DNA of 64,000 nucleotides from Pedobacter suwonensis (GTDB lineage: Bacteria; Bacteroidota; Bacteroidia; Sphingobacteriales; Sphingobacteriaceae): NCBI RefSeq assembly GCF_900111825.1, contig NZ_FOJM01000010.1, positions 1 to 64,000 on the forward strand, in the 5' to 3' direction. Numbering within the stretch: position 1 is the first letter of the stretch; each line of letters begins with the position of its first letter. Below, piece by piece: positions 35,052 to 44,775 of the stretch. The notes under the pieces were generated by a model that searched no databases, had not been told where the DNA came from, and worked only from the letters and a program-made list of their open reading frames with translations. Both the position numbers and the translations under genes were made by a program.

Positions 35052-36503
35052 ATGAAATCCTTCCTGATCCTTTTTTTACTTCTTTCTACAGCTATTTATG
35101 CTCAAACCCCTCCTCAACCTTATGGTGCAGTACCATCAAAAAGGCATTTGGCCTGGCATGATGTTGAAGTTTATGGCATCATGCACTTTACACCAACTAC
35201 TTTTGAAAATAAAGAATGGGGTTTTGGCGATGCTGATCCAAAAACATTTAACCCAACAGATTTTAATGCCGACCAGATTATTAAAGCTGCTAAAGCAGGT
35301 GGCCTGAAAGGTATTGTTCTGGTGGCGAAACATCATGATGGTTTTGCTTTATGGCCAACTAAAACTACTGCTTATAATATCAGCAAAAGTCCGTTTAGAG
35401 GAGGAAAAGGAAATTTAGTTAAAGAAGTAGAACAGGCCGTACGTAGAAACGGATTAAAGTTTGGGGTTTATTGCTCGCCATGGGACAGAAATAACCCACT
35501 TTATGGTACCGATAAATATCTTGCTGTTTATCAGGCACAGTTAAAAGAACTGTACAGCAACTTTGGAGAACTTTTTATGAGCTGGCATGATGGTGCCAAT
35601 GGTGGCGACGGCTATTATGGCGGTGCAAAAGAAAAACGCTCTATTGACAACACCACCTACTACGATTGGAACAATACCTGGGCCATTACACGCAAAATGC
35701 AACCCATGGCGAATATATTTAGCGATATCGGCTTAGATATCCGCTGGGTAGGTAATGAAGACGGACATGCTGCACCAACCTCTTGGGCTACCTTCACCCC
35801 GATGGCTCCGGACGGAAAAAGTGTAGCCGTACCAGGGCAGGCAAACTACCCGCAAAGCCCTGAAGGCATCAGAAATGGTAAATTCTGGATGCCGGCAGAA
35901 TGCGATGTTCCGCTTAGAAAAGGTTGGTTCTATCACCCTAACGAAAAGCCAAAAAGCCCGGAAGAATTGTTTGATCTGTATTTAAAAAGTGTTGGCCGCG
36001 GTGCAGGTTTAGACCTTGGCTTAGCACCTGATACCCGTGGACAACTTCATGATGATGATGTTGCTGCACTGAAAACTTTTGGCGACATGGTTAAACATAC
36101 TTTCGAAGATAACCTGGCCAAAAATGCATCGGTTAAAGCAAATGATAGCAGAGGTAAAAATTATGATGTTGCTACCCTGCTAGATGGCAAGAAAGAGACT
36201 TATTGGGCCACCCATGACGATATACACCAGGCGACCTTAGAACTTGATTTGAGAACCCCTAAAAACTTTGATATTATCAGCCTACAAGAGTACATTCCTT
36301 TAGGTCAGCGGATAGAGGCCTACAACATTGAGGTATTTGAGAACAATGCCTGGAAAAAGGTTTATGATGGCACGAGTATTGGTGCAAAACGCCTGGTTAA
36401 ATTGGATAGCCCTGTTACAACGGACAAAATAAAAATAAATATTACCAAATCGCCAGTCTGTGTTACATTAAGCGAAATCGGATTGTACAAAAAAGCCGGA
36501 TAA
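35052..36503 (+). CDS. Alpha-L-fucosidase, GH29, secreted
   Basis: Removes terminal alpha-L-fucose from glycans. The start at ATG 35052 gives a signal peptide (MKSFLILFLLLSTAIYA-Q). The GH29 barrel (about 25-340) includes the YGIMHFTPTTFENKEWG opening, VLVAKHHDGFALWPTKTT, KFGVYCSPWDRN, and the FMSWHDGANGGDGYYGG loop near the expected nucleophile region. A C-terminal F5/8-type discoidin-like domain (about 355-480) probably binds sugar. It stands alone rather than within a polysaccharide utilisation locus, since no SusC/SusD genes are near. Confidence 0.92.
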   Translation: MKSFLILFLLLSTAIYAQTPPQPYGAVPSKRHLAWHDVEVYGIMHFTPTTFENKEWGFGDADPKTFNPTDFNADQIIKAAKAGGLKGIVLVAKHHDGFALWPTKTTAYNISKSPFRGGKGNLVKEVEQAVRRNGLKFGVYCSPWDRNNPLYGTDKYLAVYQAQLKELYSNFGELFMSWHDGANGGDGYYGGAKEKRSIDNTTYYDWNNTWAITRKMQPMANIFSDIGLDIRWVGNEDGHAAPTSWATFTPMAPDGKSVAVPGQANYPQSPEGIRNGKFWMPAECDVPLRKGWFYHPNEKPKSPEELFDLYLKSVGRGAGLDLGLAPDTRGQLHDDDVAALKTFGDMVKHTFEDNLAKNASVKANDSRGKNYDVATLLDGKKETYWATHDDIHQATLELDLRTPKNFDIISLQEYIPLGQRIEAYNIEVFENNAWKKVYDGTSIGAKRLVKLDSPVTTDKIKINITKSPVCVTLSEIGLYKKAG

Positions 36504-36504
36504 T

Positions 36505-38032
36505 TTAATCCGGTTTGTAAAGAATTTCGAAAACCTGTGCCAATGCGGCAGAAGTCTGTTTGCTATAGCGATAAGTGCTATCGGCCTTAATATCCCGATA
36601 CATCAGCATTACGGCCCTATGGGATGCTTTACTCAGTTTTACTTTTTCTGCGCGTTCTTTAGCATCTTCAGGCCTCAAAGTCAGGGCCTGCATTTGCTTG
36701 ATGATTATCAGGTTTCTTTCCATGAGTATGATACCATCTTCTTTAATAGAAGTAAGTTTAACATCTTTAGGCAAAGAGATTTTCAAATTCATAATGTTAT
36801 TGAGGGAACCCAGATTAGCATTAAAAGTATCTCTTAGTTTTCGATATTCCTCTGTCCCGTATTTCGGACTAAAATGAAGCACTCCGCTAAAAAACATTAA
36901 AAATAAAAGTACGGATACTGCATATCTTGTCCAGGTTTTAACCTCAAAAGTTTTATTAGGCTCATAAGCGAGCAGATAAGTAATAATAAAACCGGAAACA
37001 AAGCCCCCGATGTCCGCTGCATTATCTACCCTTTTACCAAATGCGCCATTTATGACCACCAATAATGATACAATTAGTGTACTTACTAATAAGGCCTTAG
37101 TGGCTTTAGGCTCGAAAGACTTTGTGATCAACAGCACAATAAAAGCCCCATACAGGCCCATAATGGCTCCGGATGCACCCATCATTATCTCTTCCTGATG
37201 AAAAATCAAACTGACCAAACCACCACAAACCCCGCTCATTAAATAAATAAAAAGGTATTTTTTCCAGCCTAGTTTATTCTCAATCATCAAACCCAGGTAA
37301 ACCAGGGCATACATATTAAAAAACAGGTGCGAAACCGATCCATGGATAAACTGATAAGTAATCAGGCGCCAATATTGCCCTCCAAGAACCAGGTTGCGTT
37401 GATTAACACCAAAGTTCAATACTAATCGTTTTATTTCTGCAAGATAATCTTCTTGAGAAGCATGTCCGGTTTTTAGCGACAGATAGGCAATGAATACAAT
37501 TGACAATAAGACAATTGCGATATAATATAACGTATTAAGCAGAACAATTATTGGCGTTACCGTATAACCTTTCTGGGGGAAAAGCAAGAACAACACGTTT
37601 TTGATTTTATTCTTCGTAGCCAAAGGAGCTTTTTCGAAGTAATGGTCATCTTGCGTTGCAATAAACTGGTGAAACTTTTGCAGATTCTCTTCCCAAACAT
37701 CTTTCAGGTGGAATTCTACATATTCAAATTCGTCAAAAAAATTTCTCCAGATTGAGATCGTTTTTACCGTAATCGTTAAAGAGCATCTGGATCCCAACGC
37801 ATTCACTTTTTACCACTGCAAAATTTCCGTGGATACGGATTGATATTTCTTCGCTGTACGACTGGAAGGATATCGGGGTATAGGCAATTAAGCCGGTTTC
37901 GGAAACGTGACTTAAGGCCCAGCCAAGATTTTCGATAGCTTGTTTGGCAACAATTAAATATTTATCTGCCGGAAAATCGGCCAGGGGAATAAATTTTTCG
38001 ATTTTAGGCGAGTAACCCCAACTTACTGACAT
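36505..38032 (-). pseudogene. Rhomboid family intramembrane protease, frameshifted
   Basis: The frames 37733-38032 (99 residues ending LNLEKFF) and 36505-37806 (carrying FFDEFEYVEFHL onward) join into one 508-residue rhomboid if one T is skipped in the 7-T run on the minus strand (plus-strand As at 37735-37741). The N-terminal ~150 residues are cytosolic; then come about seven membrane segments with WRLITYQFIHGSVSHLFFNM and the catalytic Ser of GASG (287 in the joined protein). The usual catalytic His in AAHIGG is Asp340 here (AADIGG). The break is at UUU UGA C, so recoding, mutation and read error are all possible. The C-terminal tail (about 395-508) is soluble. Confidence 0.8.
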
Positions 38033-38038
38033 AGCGCG

Positions 38039-38788
38039 TTAATTTTTTTTCGCTGCTAAGATAATATAAGGTGACAGATTTTTGCTCTCGAATGGGATCA
38101 GCTTCGTAAATATTTTTCCGGTCAGCCAAACTGCCTTTTTAAATAAACGCACACTTGCCGACTTTTGATCTTCGTTTTCCAACCAAACGCTAAAGCGTCC
38201 AAAATAACCTGATTGTACATCTTTAAGGCCAGCCTGTTCACATATTGATTTCAGCAATGACGGGTCCATGCTATTGATATTGTGTTTATCGTAATTTTCC
38301 TTATCGAAATTCTTCTGGAACCAACCGTTAACTGCTTTAAAATTTGGCAGCGTGATAAACAAAGTACCACCTGGTTTTACGAAAGCAATGTGACGGTTGA
38401 TGATATCGGCCGTATCGTTAAAATGTTCAATTAAACCGCAGCTTAATACCAGATCATATTGTTGCTCCGGTATGTAATTAAAAAGATCGGTTTCGATGAT
38501 GTGGATATCCTTTTCCGCTAAATCGTTCTTTTCCAAAAGTTCTTTTACCACCGGCGGATGAACAAAATAATCAAGAAGGGTAACGTCAAGTTTAAAATAT
38601 TTTTTCAGGAACACGGCATAATAACCAGGAAAACCTCCCAGTTCAATGGCTGTTTTAACGCCGTTTTTCCGGATTATATCAGCCAGCTGAGCATGAAATA
38701 AATAATTTGAAGGCAAATGAACTGCCAGTCCTTTTTTACTCTCCCAATAATTTACCCAAAAAGCCCTGTCGGTTAATAAATTTGCCAT
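38039..38788 (-). CDS. Class I SAM-dependent methyltransferase
   Basis: A 249-residue methyltransferase-fold protein. Motif I is AIELGGFPGYYAVFL (about 41-55), the post-I acidic strand is VTLLDYF, motif II is YDLVLSCGLIEHF, and GGTLFITLPNFKAVNGW follows. The pattern EHFxD...IxxHxxxxKPGG is that of the Methyltransf_11/23 type. The substrate cannot be predicted. It ends 6 bases before the rhomboid gene's start, so the two were probably one operon. Confidence 0.85.
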   Translation of the reverse strand: MANLLTDRAFWVNYWESKKGLAVHLPSNYLFHAQLADIIRKNGVKTAIELGGFPGYYAVFLKKYFKLDVTLLDYFVHPPVVKELLEKNDLAEKDIHIIETDLFNYIPEQQYDLVLSCGLIEHFNDTADIINRHIAFVKPGGTLFITLPNFKAVNGWFQKNFDKENYDKHNINSMDPSLLKSICEQAGLKDVQSGYFGRFSVWLENEDQKSASVRLFKKAVWLTGKIFTKLIPFESKNLSPYIILAAKKN

Positions 38789-38958
38789 GTTTTAAATAAT
38801 TCCAGGCTCAAAGAAACGGAAAAATTTGATTAATTGTTTAAATGATATTGCTGGATTGCCAGATTGTTTTATTGCTAATTTAGTAACTCCGCTTATATAT
38901 TTTATTGTCGGTTGCCATATAACAGCCCGACAATAAAACAATCTTTTTAAGATTAACC

Positions 38959-41900
38959 CTATTTCAGGTCTTTCAAAATTTCGGCTACTGCTTTTTCCAG
39001 TTGCGGATCCCTGTCTGCCAGGCGGTCTTCAAAAGTATTTTTCACAAAAATATCTGGTTTAACCCCCTCCTTTTCAATGTTTTTACCATCCATGGTATAA
39101 CAGCCCCAAGATGGTAAACGGTAAGAAGAACCATCAACCAAACCCTTAGCCGACGTAAAAATAATCCATCTGTAGGTTTCTGTGCCGATAATCTTTCCCA
39201 GTTTTAATTGTTTAAAACCTTCAGCCGTCATTTCAGCATCACTTAAGGATTGTTCGTTTATCAGTAATACGATAGGTTTCGCAGCCGGGCCAAAGTTACT
39301 TTGTGGGGCCATTTTACCTCCACGGTATTTCCACTTCAGGTAAGGACGCTGCGAAAGAAATTTTAGTACCTCATCGTGTACATTCCCACCGGTATTGTAA
39401 CGAAGATCAAGGATAATAGCTTCCTTGTTTTCTTCCTGGGCCACCATGTCCAAGAGAAAATTTTCAAGTTCACCACTTCCCATATTTTTCATGTAAGAAT
39501 AAGCAATCCGGTTGTTGCTCCACTTATCTACATTTTTATGGTTCTGGCTAATCCATTCATCATAAAGGTTCCCGCGTAGTGTACCCGAACTTTCAGGGTG
39601 TACATTTACATAAACATCCTTGCCGTTGCGTTTAAAGGTTAATGTCATCTCCCGATCTAATGATGGCTTGCTGAAATAATAATCGCGGTCTATTTTTTCA
39701 TCTACTTTAACCCCATTTACTTCTGTTAAAATATCACCAGCTAAAATGTTATTTCCAGTACGGGCAGCATTGCTTTTTGCGGCAATACGTTCTACCTTCA
39801 ATGGGTTTTCATTATCGAAGATGATTCCGGTTTCGTTGGTGATATAATTCAGGTTTTTGCGTTCCTCTGCTCCTGCGCTATTAAATCCCATATGCGAAGA
39901 ATTCAATTCGCCCAGCATATCATTCAATAAAATTCTTAAATCACTGCGGTTATTCACATAAGGCAGATAAGCGGCATAACGCGTCCGCATTTTATCCCAG
40001 TCTACACCATGAAATTTTTCGTCGTAAAAATTTTCGTCTAAACCTACCCAGGTTTCGTAAAACATCTGGTTAAACTCGGCATTTAGGTTCCTGGTAAATT
40101 TATAGCCGTGATCCACCCGATCAAGCTTGTTTCCTTCCAGGGTATATTTGTTGATTGCACCTCTGGATAAAACAAAAAATTTGTCGCCTGCAGAAGTAAT
40201 CGAATAATCGCCGCCATCAGCAACTTTTTCAGTTTTATTGGCTTCAAAGGGTTCGATAGTGGTGCGATACAAGCCCGGCGTACCGCCTTCGTGGTTAGAA
40301 GAATAAAAAACATACGTTTTATCGCCCTTTGCGTAAACATCTGTTCCGTACTGGCCACCAAATGAAGGACCAACCAATTCTATTCTATCCAAAAGATCTT
40401 CAGTATTAATGGTAATTATACTGGCAGGCTTAGGTGTAGGCTTAACTTCAGTTTTCTTTTTAGCCGTATCAGTATTTGATTTTTTATCATTTTTATTTTC
40501 AGTTGCAGGCTTAACATCTGTCGGTGCGGGCTTGCTCTCTTTAAACAGGTCATCAAATTTATCAGAACGATAAGGCTCATCATAATTATTTAAAGCCATG
40601 CGGTAAATATGTGCATTTTGCATTCCTGTTGGATAGGAAGGCTTGGTGCGGGCACTGGTAAAGAAAATATATTTGCCATCTGGCGACCAGGCCGGGCTGG
40701 TTTCGGTAACGCCTGTGTTGGTTAAGTTGATGGTTTTATTGTTTTTGATGTGATGTACCATAATATCCTGTTCAAAATTGCGGTAAACGGTAAACAGCAC
40801 ATATTCGTCATTTGGCGAAAAACTTGGTGTTGCGCTCTGTATGGCCCAAAACTCATCGGTTACCAAAGTTTTAGCCTCGAAAGTTTTAAGGTCCATCAGT
40901 TTAAGTTCGTTCCTTCCACTTAAATACACCGCCATGGTTTTAGTTTTGTTCAACGTAATATCGCGTACATTTGCTTTGTCTTTTGTAAGCTGTTTTACAG
41001 TACCTTTTCCATCGCCTGTAATGGTAAACCAGTTCTGGTAACCATTAGTGGTTTGACTGAAGAGAATTGTTTTATTATCCGCCAGCCACTTACATTCCAG
41101 GGCGCGTTCGCCACTGTTGGTAATTTTGCGGATAAACTTTCCATCAGCATCGCTTACAAACACCTCGCCACGTGAAATGAAAGCCATCTTTTTCCCGTCG
41201 TTTGAAACATCAAAGGCTGAAATATTGCCACGTACATCGTACTCCTGCTCTTTACTCAATACCTGATTGCGCGAAGTGCTTATATTCACTTTTTCGGCTT
41301 TCTTAGTGGCAACATCGTAAGTATACAACTGATAATCTTTCTCGAACACCACCGTAGTTCCATTAGCCGAAACAAACGGACGCTTAATGGAAGTATCGAA
41401 GTTTGTTAAACCGGTTTTTTTGCCATTGATAAAGGTATAGAGGTTATATTCATCGTTGCTTTCATCCGATACAAAAAAGATATTGCCTTTTTGATCAATA
41501 CTCGTCCAGAAATCTTTCCCTATATAATCGGTATAACGTTTATAACTTTTTGTTTTTGGGTTGTATGACTGAATATCGGGATTATAGGCTCCTTTATAAT
41601 GTTTACGGTTGGCGAAGCGCATACTTTCCCAGGTATCGTTAAAATACAACTCTCCTGTTGGTGATTCAGCAATATGGTGTGTGGTATTAAAATAGTTATT
41701 GAATAAACGAACCGCTGTTCCGCCGTTTACATTTACTTTATAACTTGAAAAAGAATTGTAACGGCCCGAAGTAAAATAAATGGTTTTAGAATCCCAGCTC
41801 CAGTTATCTACTTCATCACTGGCATCATTAAATGTTAACTGTTTAATATCGCCACCTGCTAAAGGCATTACATAAATATCATAATTACCAAACTGATTAG

Positions 41901-42153
41901 ATGAAAAAGCCAGCCATTTTCCGTCGGGAGATATTTTAGGGTTGATTTCTTCGCCCTGCATGGCTGTAATGCGCGATGCTACGCCACCTTTTACCGGAAC
42001 TTTCCAAATATCACCATCGTAACTAAATACTATTATTTGTGCATCTGGCGTTAAAGCAGGATATGCGGCGAAATAAGTTTGATTTTGGGCAGATGAATGT
42101 ACCGGCCATAAAAAAGCCAGTGCCACAAGTGATTTCACGAAGGATTTGATCAT
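38959..42153 (-). CDS. Tricorn-like S41 protease, exported
   Basis: A 1064-residue tricorn-type serine protease. A signal peptide (1-22, HSSAQ) is followed by beta-propeller repeats of the PD40/TolB kind (about 30-545; for example ISPDGKWLAFSSNQFG and WSPDGKYIFFTSART). A Lys/Thr-rich linker (about 549-580) comes next, then a short propeller-like region, a PDZ domain (about 775-860) and a C-terminal S41 domain with the catalytic Ser in LSDAEMTAEGFK. It degrades peptides, in archaea downstream of the proteasome; in Bacteroidota it is periplasmic. Monocistronic. Confidence 0.93.
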   Translation of the reverse strand: MIKSFVKSLVALAFLWPVHSSAQNQTYFAAYPALTPDAQIIVFSYDGDIWKVPVKGGVASRITAMQGEEINPKISPDGKWLAFSSNQFGNYDIYVMPLAGGDIKQLTFNDASDEVDNWSWDSKTIYFTSGRYNSFSSYKVNVNGGTAVRLFNNYFNTTHHIAESPTGELYFNDTWESMRFANRKHYKGAYNPDIQSYNPKTKSYKRYTDYIGKDFWTSIDQKGNIFFVSDESNDEYNLYTFINGKKTGLTNFDTSIKRPFVSANGTTVVFEKDYQLYTYDVATKKAEKVNISTSRNQVLSKEQEYDVRGNISAFDVSNDGKKMAFISRGEVFVSDADGKFIRKITNSGERALECKWLADNKTILFSQTTNGYQNWFTITGDGKGTVKQLTKDKANVRDITLNKTKTMAVYLSGRNELKLMDLKTFEAKTLVTDEFWAIQSATPSFSPNDEYVLFTVYRNFEQDIMVHHIKNNKTINLTNTGVTETSPAWSPDGKYIFFTSARTKPSYPTGMQNAHIYRMALNNYDEPYRSDKFDDLFKESKPAPTDVKPATENKNDKKSNTDTAKKKTEVKPTPKPASIITINTEDLLDRIELVGPSFGGQYGTDVYAKGDKTYVFYSSNHEGGTPGLYRTTIEPFEANKTEKVADGGDYSITSAGDKFFVLSRGAINKYTLEGNKLDRVDHGYKFTRNLNAEFNQMFYETWVGLDENFYDEKFHGVDWDKMRTRYAAYLPYVNNRSDLRILLNDMLGELNSSHMGFNSAGAEERKNLNYITNETGIIFDNENPLKVERIAAKSNAARTGNNILAGDILTEVNGVKVDEKIDRDYYFSKPSLDREMTLTFKRNGKDVYVNVHPESSGTLRGNLYDEWISQNHKNVDKWSNNRIAYSYMKNMGSGELENFLLDMVAQEENKEAIILDLRYNTGGNVHDEVLKFLSQRPYLKWKYRGGKMAPQSNFGPAAKPIVLLINEQSLSDAEMTAEGFKQLKLGKIIGTETYRWIIFTSAKGLVDGSSYRLPSWGCYTMDGKNIEKEGVKPDIFVKNTFEDRLADRDPQLEKAVAEILKDLK

Positions 42154-42288
42154 AATTAAGTTAGTTTGGCTCCGGAAAGGCAGTTCTTTTTGATAAAAAC
42201 AGCTTAACCTTAAGAACGATAAAATTTATGGATGAAATTACGCAACAGATTTTATATTCGTAAACAATAAAATGTATTTTTGATTGAT

Positions 42289-43560
42289 TTGAAAGTAGTA
42301 CACCTAAATACCTATGATGGAAATGGCGGAGCAGGCAGGGCCTGTTTGCGTTTAAGTGATGCTTTAAAAGCCAATGGAATCGATTCGAAAGTATTGGTTT
42401 ATTATAAATTTGGCCAAAATCCCAAAATAGACACTTTCAGCAAATCACCATTACAGAAAGCCAAAGCCGTTTATAACATTTTATCAGAAAGATATTTTGC
42501 CAAGTGGTTAAGCAAATCGGTAAAAACACCATTCAGTTTGCAATGGTTTGGCCGTTCGGTGATCAACCATCCTGACGTTAAAAATGCAGACATTATCCAT
42601 TTACATTGGATAAATCATGGTTTTCTCAATCCTAAGTTTCTGGCGCAGCTGGATGAACTGGAAAAACCGATTGTGTGGACTTTTCATGATAGCAATGCAT
42701 TTACCGGTGGCTGCCATGTACGCTATGGTTGTGAACATTTTCACCAGCAATGTGGCCATTGCCCCATTCTGAAAATTAGCGGTAAAGACGATATTTCGCA
42801 CAAAACCTGGGTGCGTAAACAAAAAGCGTACACCAGATTAAATTTCCATATTGTGGCACCAAGCCGATGGATGGCTGCCTCGGTAAAATTCAGTAGTTTA
42901 TTGGGTACCAGGAAAACTACCGTTATTCCGAATACGATCGAAACAAAAATTTTTAAACCTTATGTTAAATCGGAAGCGAAAAAAGTCCTGAAAATCAATC
43001 CCGATAAATTTGTATTGATGAGCGGATTTATGCCCTCAAAAAACGACAAACATAAAGGAACCCCTTATTTAGTTGAAGCTTTGGAAATCCTTTCGCGCAG
43101 AAGCGGGATACATAAAGAAAATATTGAACTGGTTATTTTCGGAAACAAAGAAAATGCAGAAATGCCCGAATTTCCTTTCAAAACCACTTTCCTGGGCACC
43201 ATTAACAAAGATGATCATTTAGCGAAGTGCTATTCTGCTGCCGATGCTTTTATCACGCCTTCGTTAGAAGATAACCTGCCCAATACAGTGATGGAAAGTT
43301 TATCTTGTGCTACACCAGTGATTGCTTTTACCACCGGCGGAATTCCGGATATGGTTAAACACCTGCAAAACGGCTACCTGGCCAAATATCAAAATGCAGA
43401 GGATTTAGCAAATGGCATTGAATGGTTGTATCACCGTCCGAATAAAGAAGAAATTCAGAAAGCTGCGAGATTGAGTATTCTAACCGATTTTTCGGAGGAA
43501 GTTATTGCTGCAGAACACATTCATCTTTACGAAACACTGATTGATTTACTGCCTAAATAA
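42289..43560 (+). CDS. Glycosyltransferase, GT4-like
   Basis: A 423-residue cytoplasmic GT-B glycosyltransferase. It starts with KVVHLNTYDGNGGAGRACLRL (read 2-22), a typical N-terminal nucleotide-sugar domain loop. It has a Cys/His-rich stretch FTGGCHVRYGCEHFHQQCGHC at about 138-158 that may bind zinc, and the C-terminal GT4 motif AFITPSLEDNLPNTVMESLSC. The TTG at 42289 is preferred because it starts the first beta strand; an in-frame TTG at 42280 adds three residues. Likely involved in surface polysaccharide or lipid glycosylation with the GT2 gene at 44776. Confidence 0.9.
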   Translation: MKVVHLNTYDGNGGAGRACLRLSDALKANGIDSKVLVYYKFGQNPKIDTFSKSPLQKAKAVYNILSERYFAKWLSKSVKTPFSLQWFGRSVINHPDVKNADIIHLHWINHGFLNPKFLAQLDELEKPIVWTFHDSNAFTGGCHVRYGCEHFHQQCGHCPILKISGKDDISHKTWVRKQKAYTRLNFHIVAPSRWMAASVKFSSLLGTRKTTVIPNTIETKIFKPYVKSEAKKVLKINPDKFVLMSGFMPSKNDKHKGTPYLVEALEILSRRSGIHKENIELVIFGNKENAEMPEFPFKTTFLGTINKDDHLAKCYSAADAFITPSLEDNLPNTVMESLSCATPVIAFTTGGIPDMVKHLQNGYLAKYQNAEDLANGIEWLYHRPNKEEIQKAARLSILTDFSEEVIAAEHIHLYETLIDLLPK

Positions 43561-43680
43561 ACCCATATTTAACAAAATTTCATAACGCTACTAGTTATTC
43601 GGTTTGCAAAATCTTATTCTCCATTCTACAAATAAAAAACTGGTTAATCTTTATTAAATTTATACCGACTGAACTGGTAA

Positions 43681-44772
43681 ATGGAAAGCATCGAAAACTA
43701 TTCTTCAAGTATTAAAGCATTAAAATCTGCTATTTTATCGAGCCGGTATAAAGCAGCTACTTTTGTAAACAAAGAGCTTTTGCTGCTTTATTTTACAGTA
43801 GGTAAATTCATTTCGGAAAAGGTAGAAAAAGAGAAATGGGGCGCCAAAGTGATAGATAATCTTTCTAATGATTTACAGTTAGAGTTACCAGGTTTAAGAG
43901 GATTTTCAGGCACAAATATTAAACGGATGAGGTTCTTTTTCGAATCGTGGAGAGAACAAATCTTAATTAGTCCGTCACTGACGGACCAATTACAAAAAAC
44001 TGATATTGAACACATTGAATTTAGACCGTCAGTAACGGACCAATTGGAAAAGACATTTTTCAACATCAGTTTTACCCACCACATTGAAATTCTACAGAAT
44101 TCACAATCGGTTGAAGAAAAGATATATTATATCCAAAAGGCAGCTATCGAATTTTGGAGTGTTGGTACCTTAAAGCACCAACTTAAAAACAAATCATTCA
44201 GTAACTCCGGCAGTTTACCAAATAATTTTTCGAAAACAATTTCCAATGAAGAATTAAGAGACCAAGCGTTGAAGTCTTTTAAAGATGAATACCTTTTGGA
44301 TTTTATTAACCTAGAGGATCCTGATGAAGAAGATGAAAGAGTTGTAGAAAGTGGAATAGTACAGAATATTAAGAAGTTCTTAATGTCGTTAGGAACTGAT
44401 TTTGCTTTTATCAGCAACCAGTACAGATTGATTGTTGAAGATGAGGAATATTTTATAGATCTTTTGTTTTTTAACCGCCGCTTACAATGTTTGGTTGTTT
44501 TCGAACTTAAAACCGGAAAATTCAAACCTGAGTATTTGGGCAAAATGAATTTCTATCTATCTGCTCTTGATGAATATGTTAAACAGCCACATGAACAGCC
44601 ATCAATAGGCATCATACTTTGCAAAGAAAAGAAGAATAAAATTGTAGAATTTTCATTCCGCGATTTTAACAAAGCAATGGGTGTTTCTACCTACAAAACC
44701 AGTGCAACATTACCTAAAGCATTTAAAGGTTTAATTCCGGATGCCGAAACCTTTAAAAAATTAATGGATTAA
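43681..44772 (+). CDS. YhcG-type PD-(D/E)xK nuclease domain protein (DUF1016)
   Basis: A 363-residue protein with an N-terminal DUF1016 helical domain (about 10-175: TFVNKELLLLYFTVGKFIS, EKWGAKVIDNLS, GFSGTNIKRMRFF). The C-terminal PD-(D/E)xK nuclease domain (about 225-350) has YFIDLLFFNRRL with the metal-binding Asp and VFELKTGKF with the E-x-K pair. The family is thought to act in DNA repair or defence. Residues 99-125 hold an 18-residue duplication (PSLTDQLQKT and PSVTDQLEKT). It lies between glycosyltransferases, 3 bases before the GT2 gene, an odd mix suggesting insertion. Confidence 0.88.
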   Translation: MESIENYSSSIKALKSAILSSRYKAATFVNKELLLLYFTVGKFISEKVEKEKWGAKVIDNLSNDLQLELPGLRGFSGTNIKRMRFFFESWREQILISPSLTDQLQKTDIEHIEFRPSVTDQLEKTFFNISFTHHIEILQNSQSVEEKIYYIQKAAIEFWSVGTLKHQLKNKSFSNSGSLPNNFSKTISNEELRDQALKSFKDEYLLDFINLEDPDEEDERVVESGIVQNIKKFLMSLGTDFAFISNQYRLIVEDEEYFIDLLFFNRRLQCLVVFELKTGKFKPEYLGKMNFYLSALDEYVKQPHEQPSIGIILCKEKKNKIVEFSFRDFNKAMGVSTYKTSATLPKAFKGLIPDAETFKKLMD

Positions 44773-44775
44773 CCC

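Noticed and set aside
37733..38032. A separate 99-residue protein gene
   Set aside because: It ends exactly where the rhomboid frame resumes after one base and makes a typical rhomboid N-terminus, so it was treated as part of the frameshifted gene.
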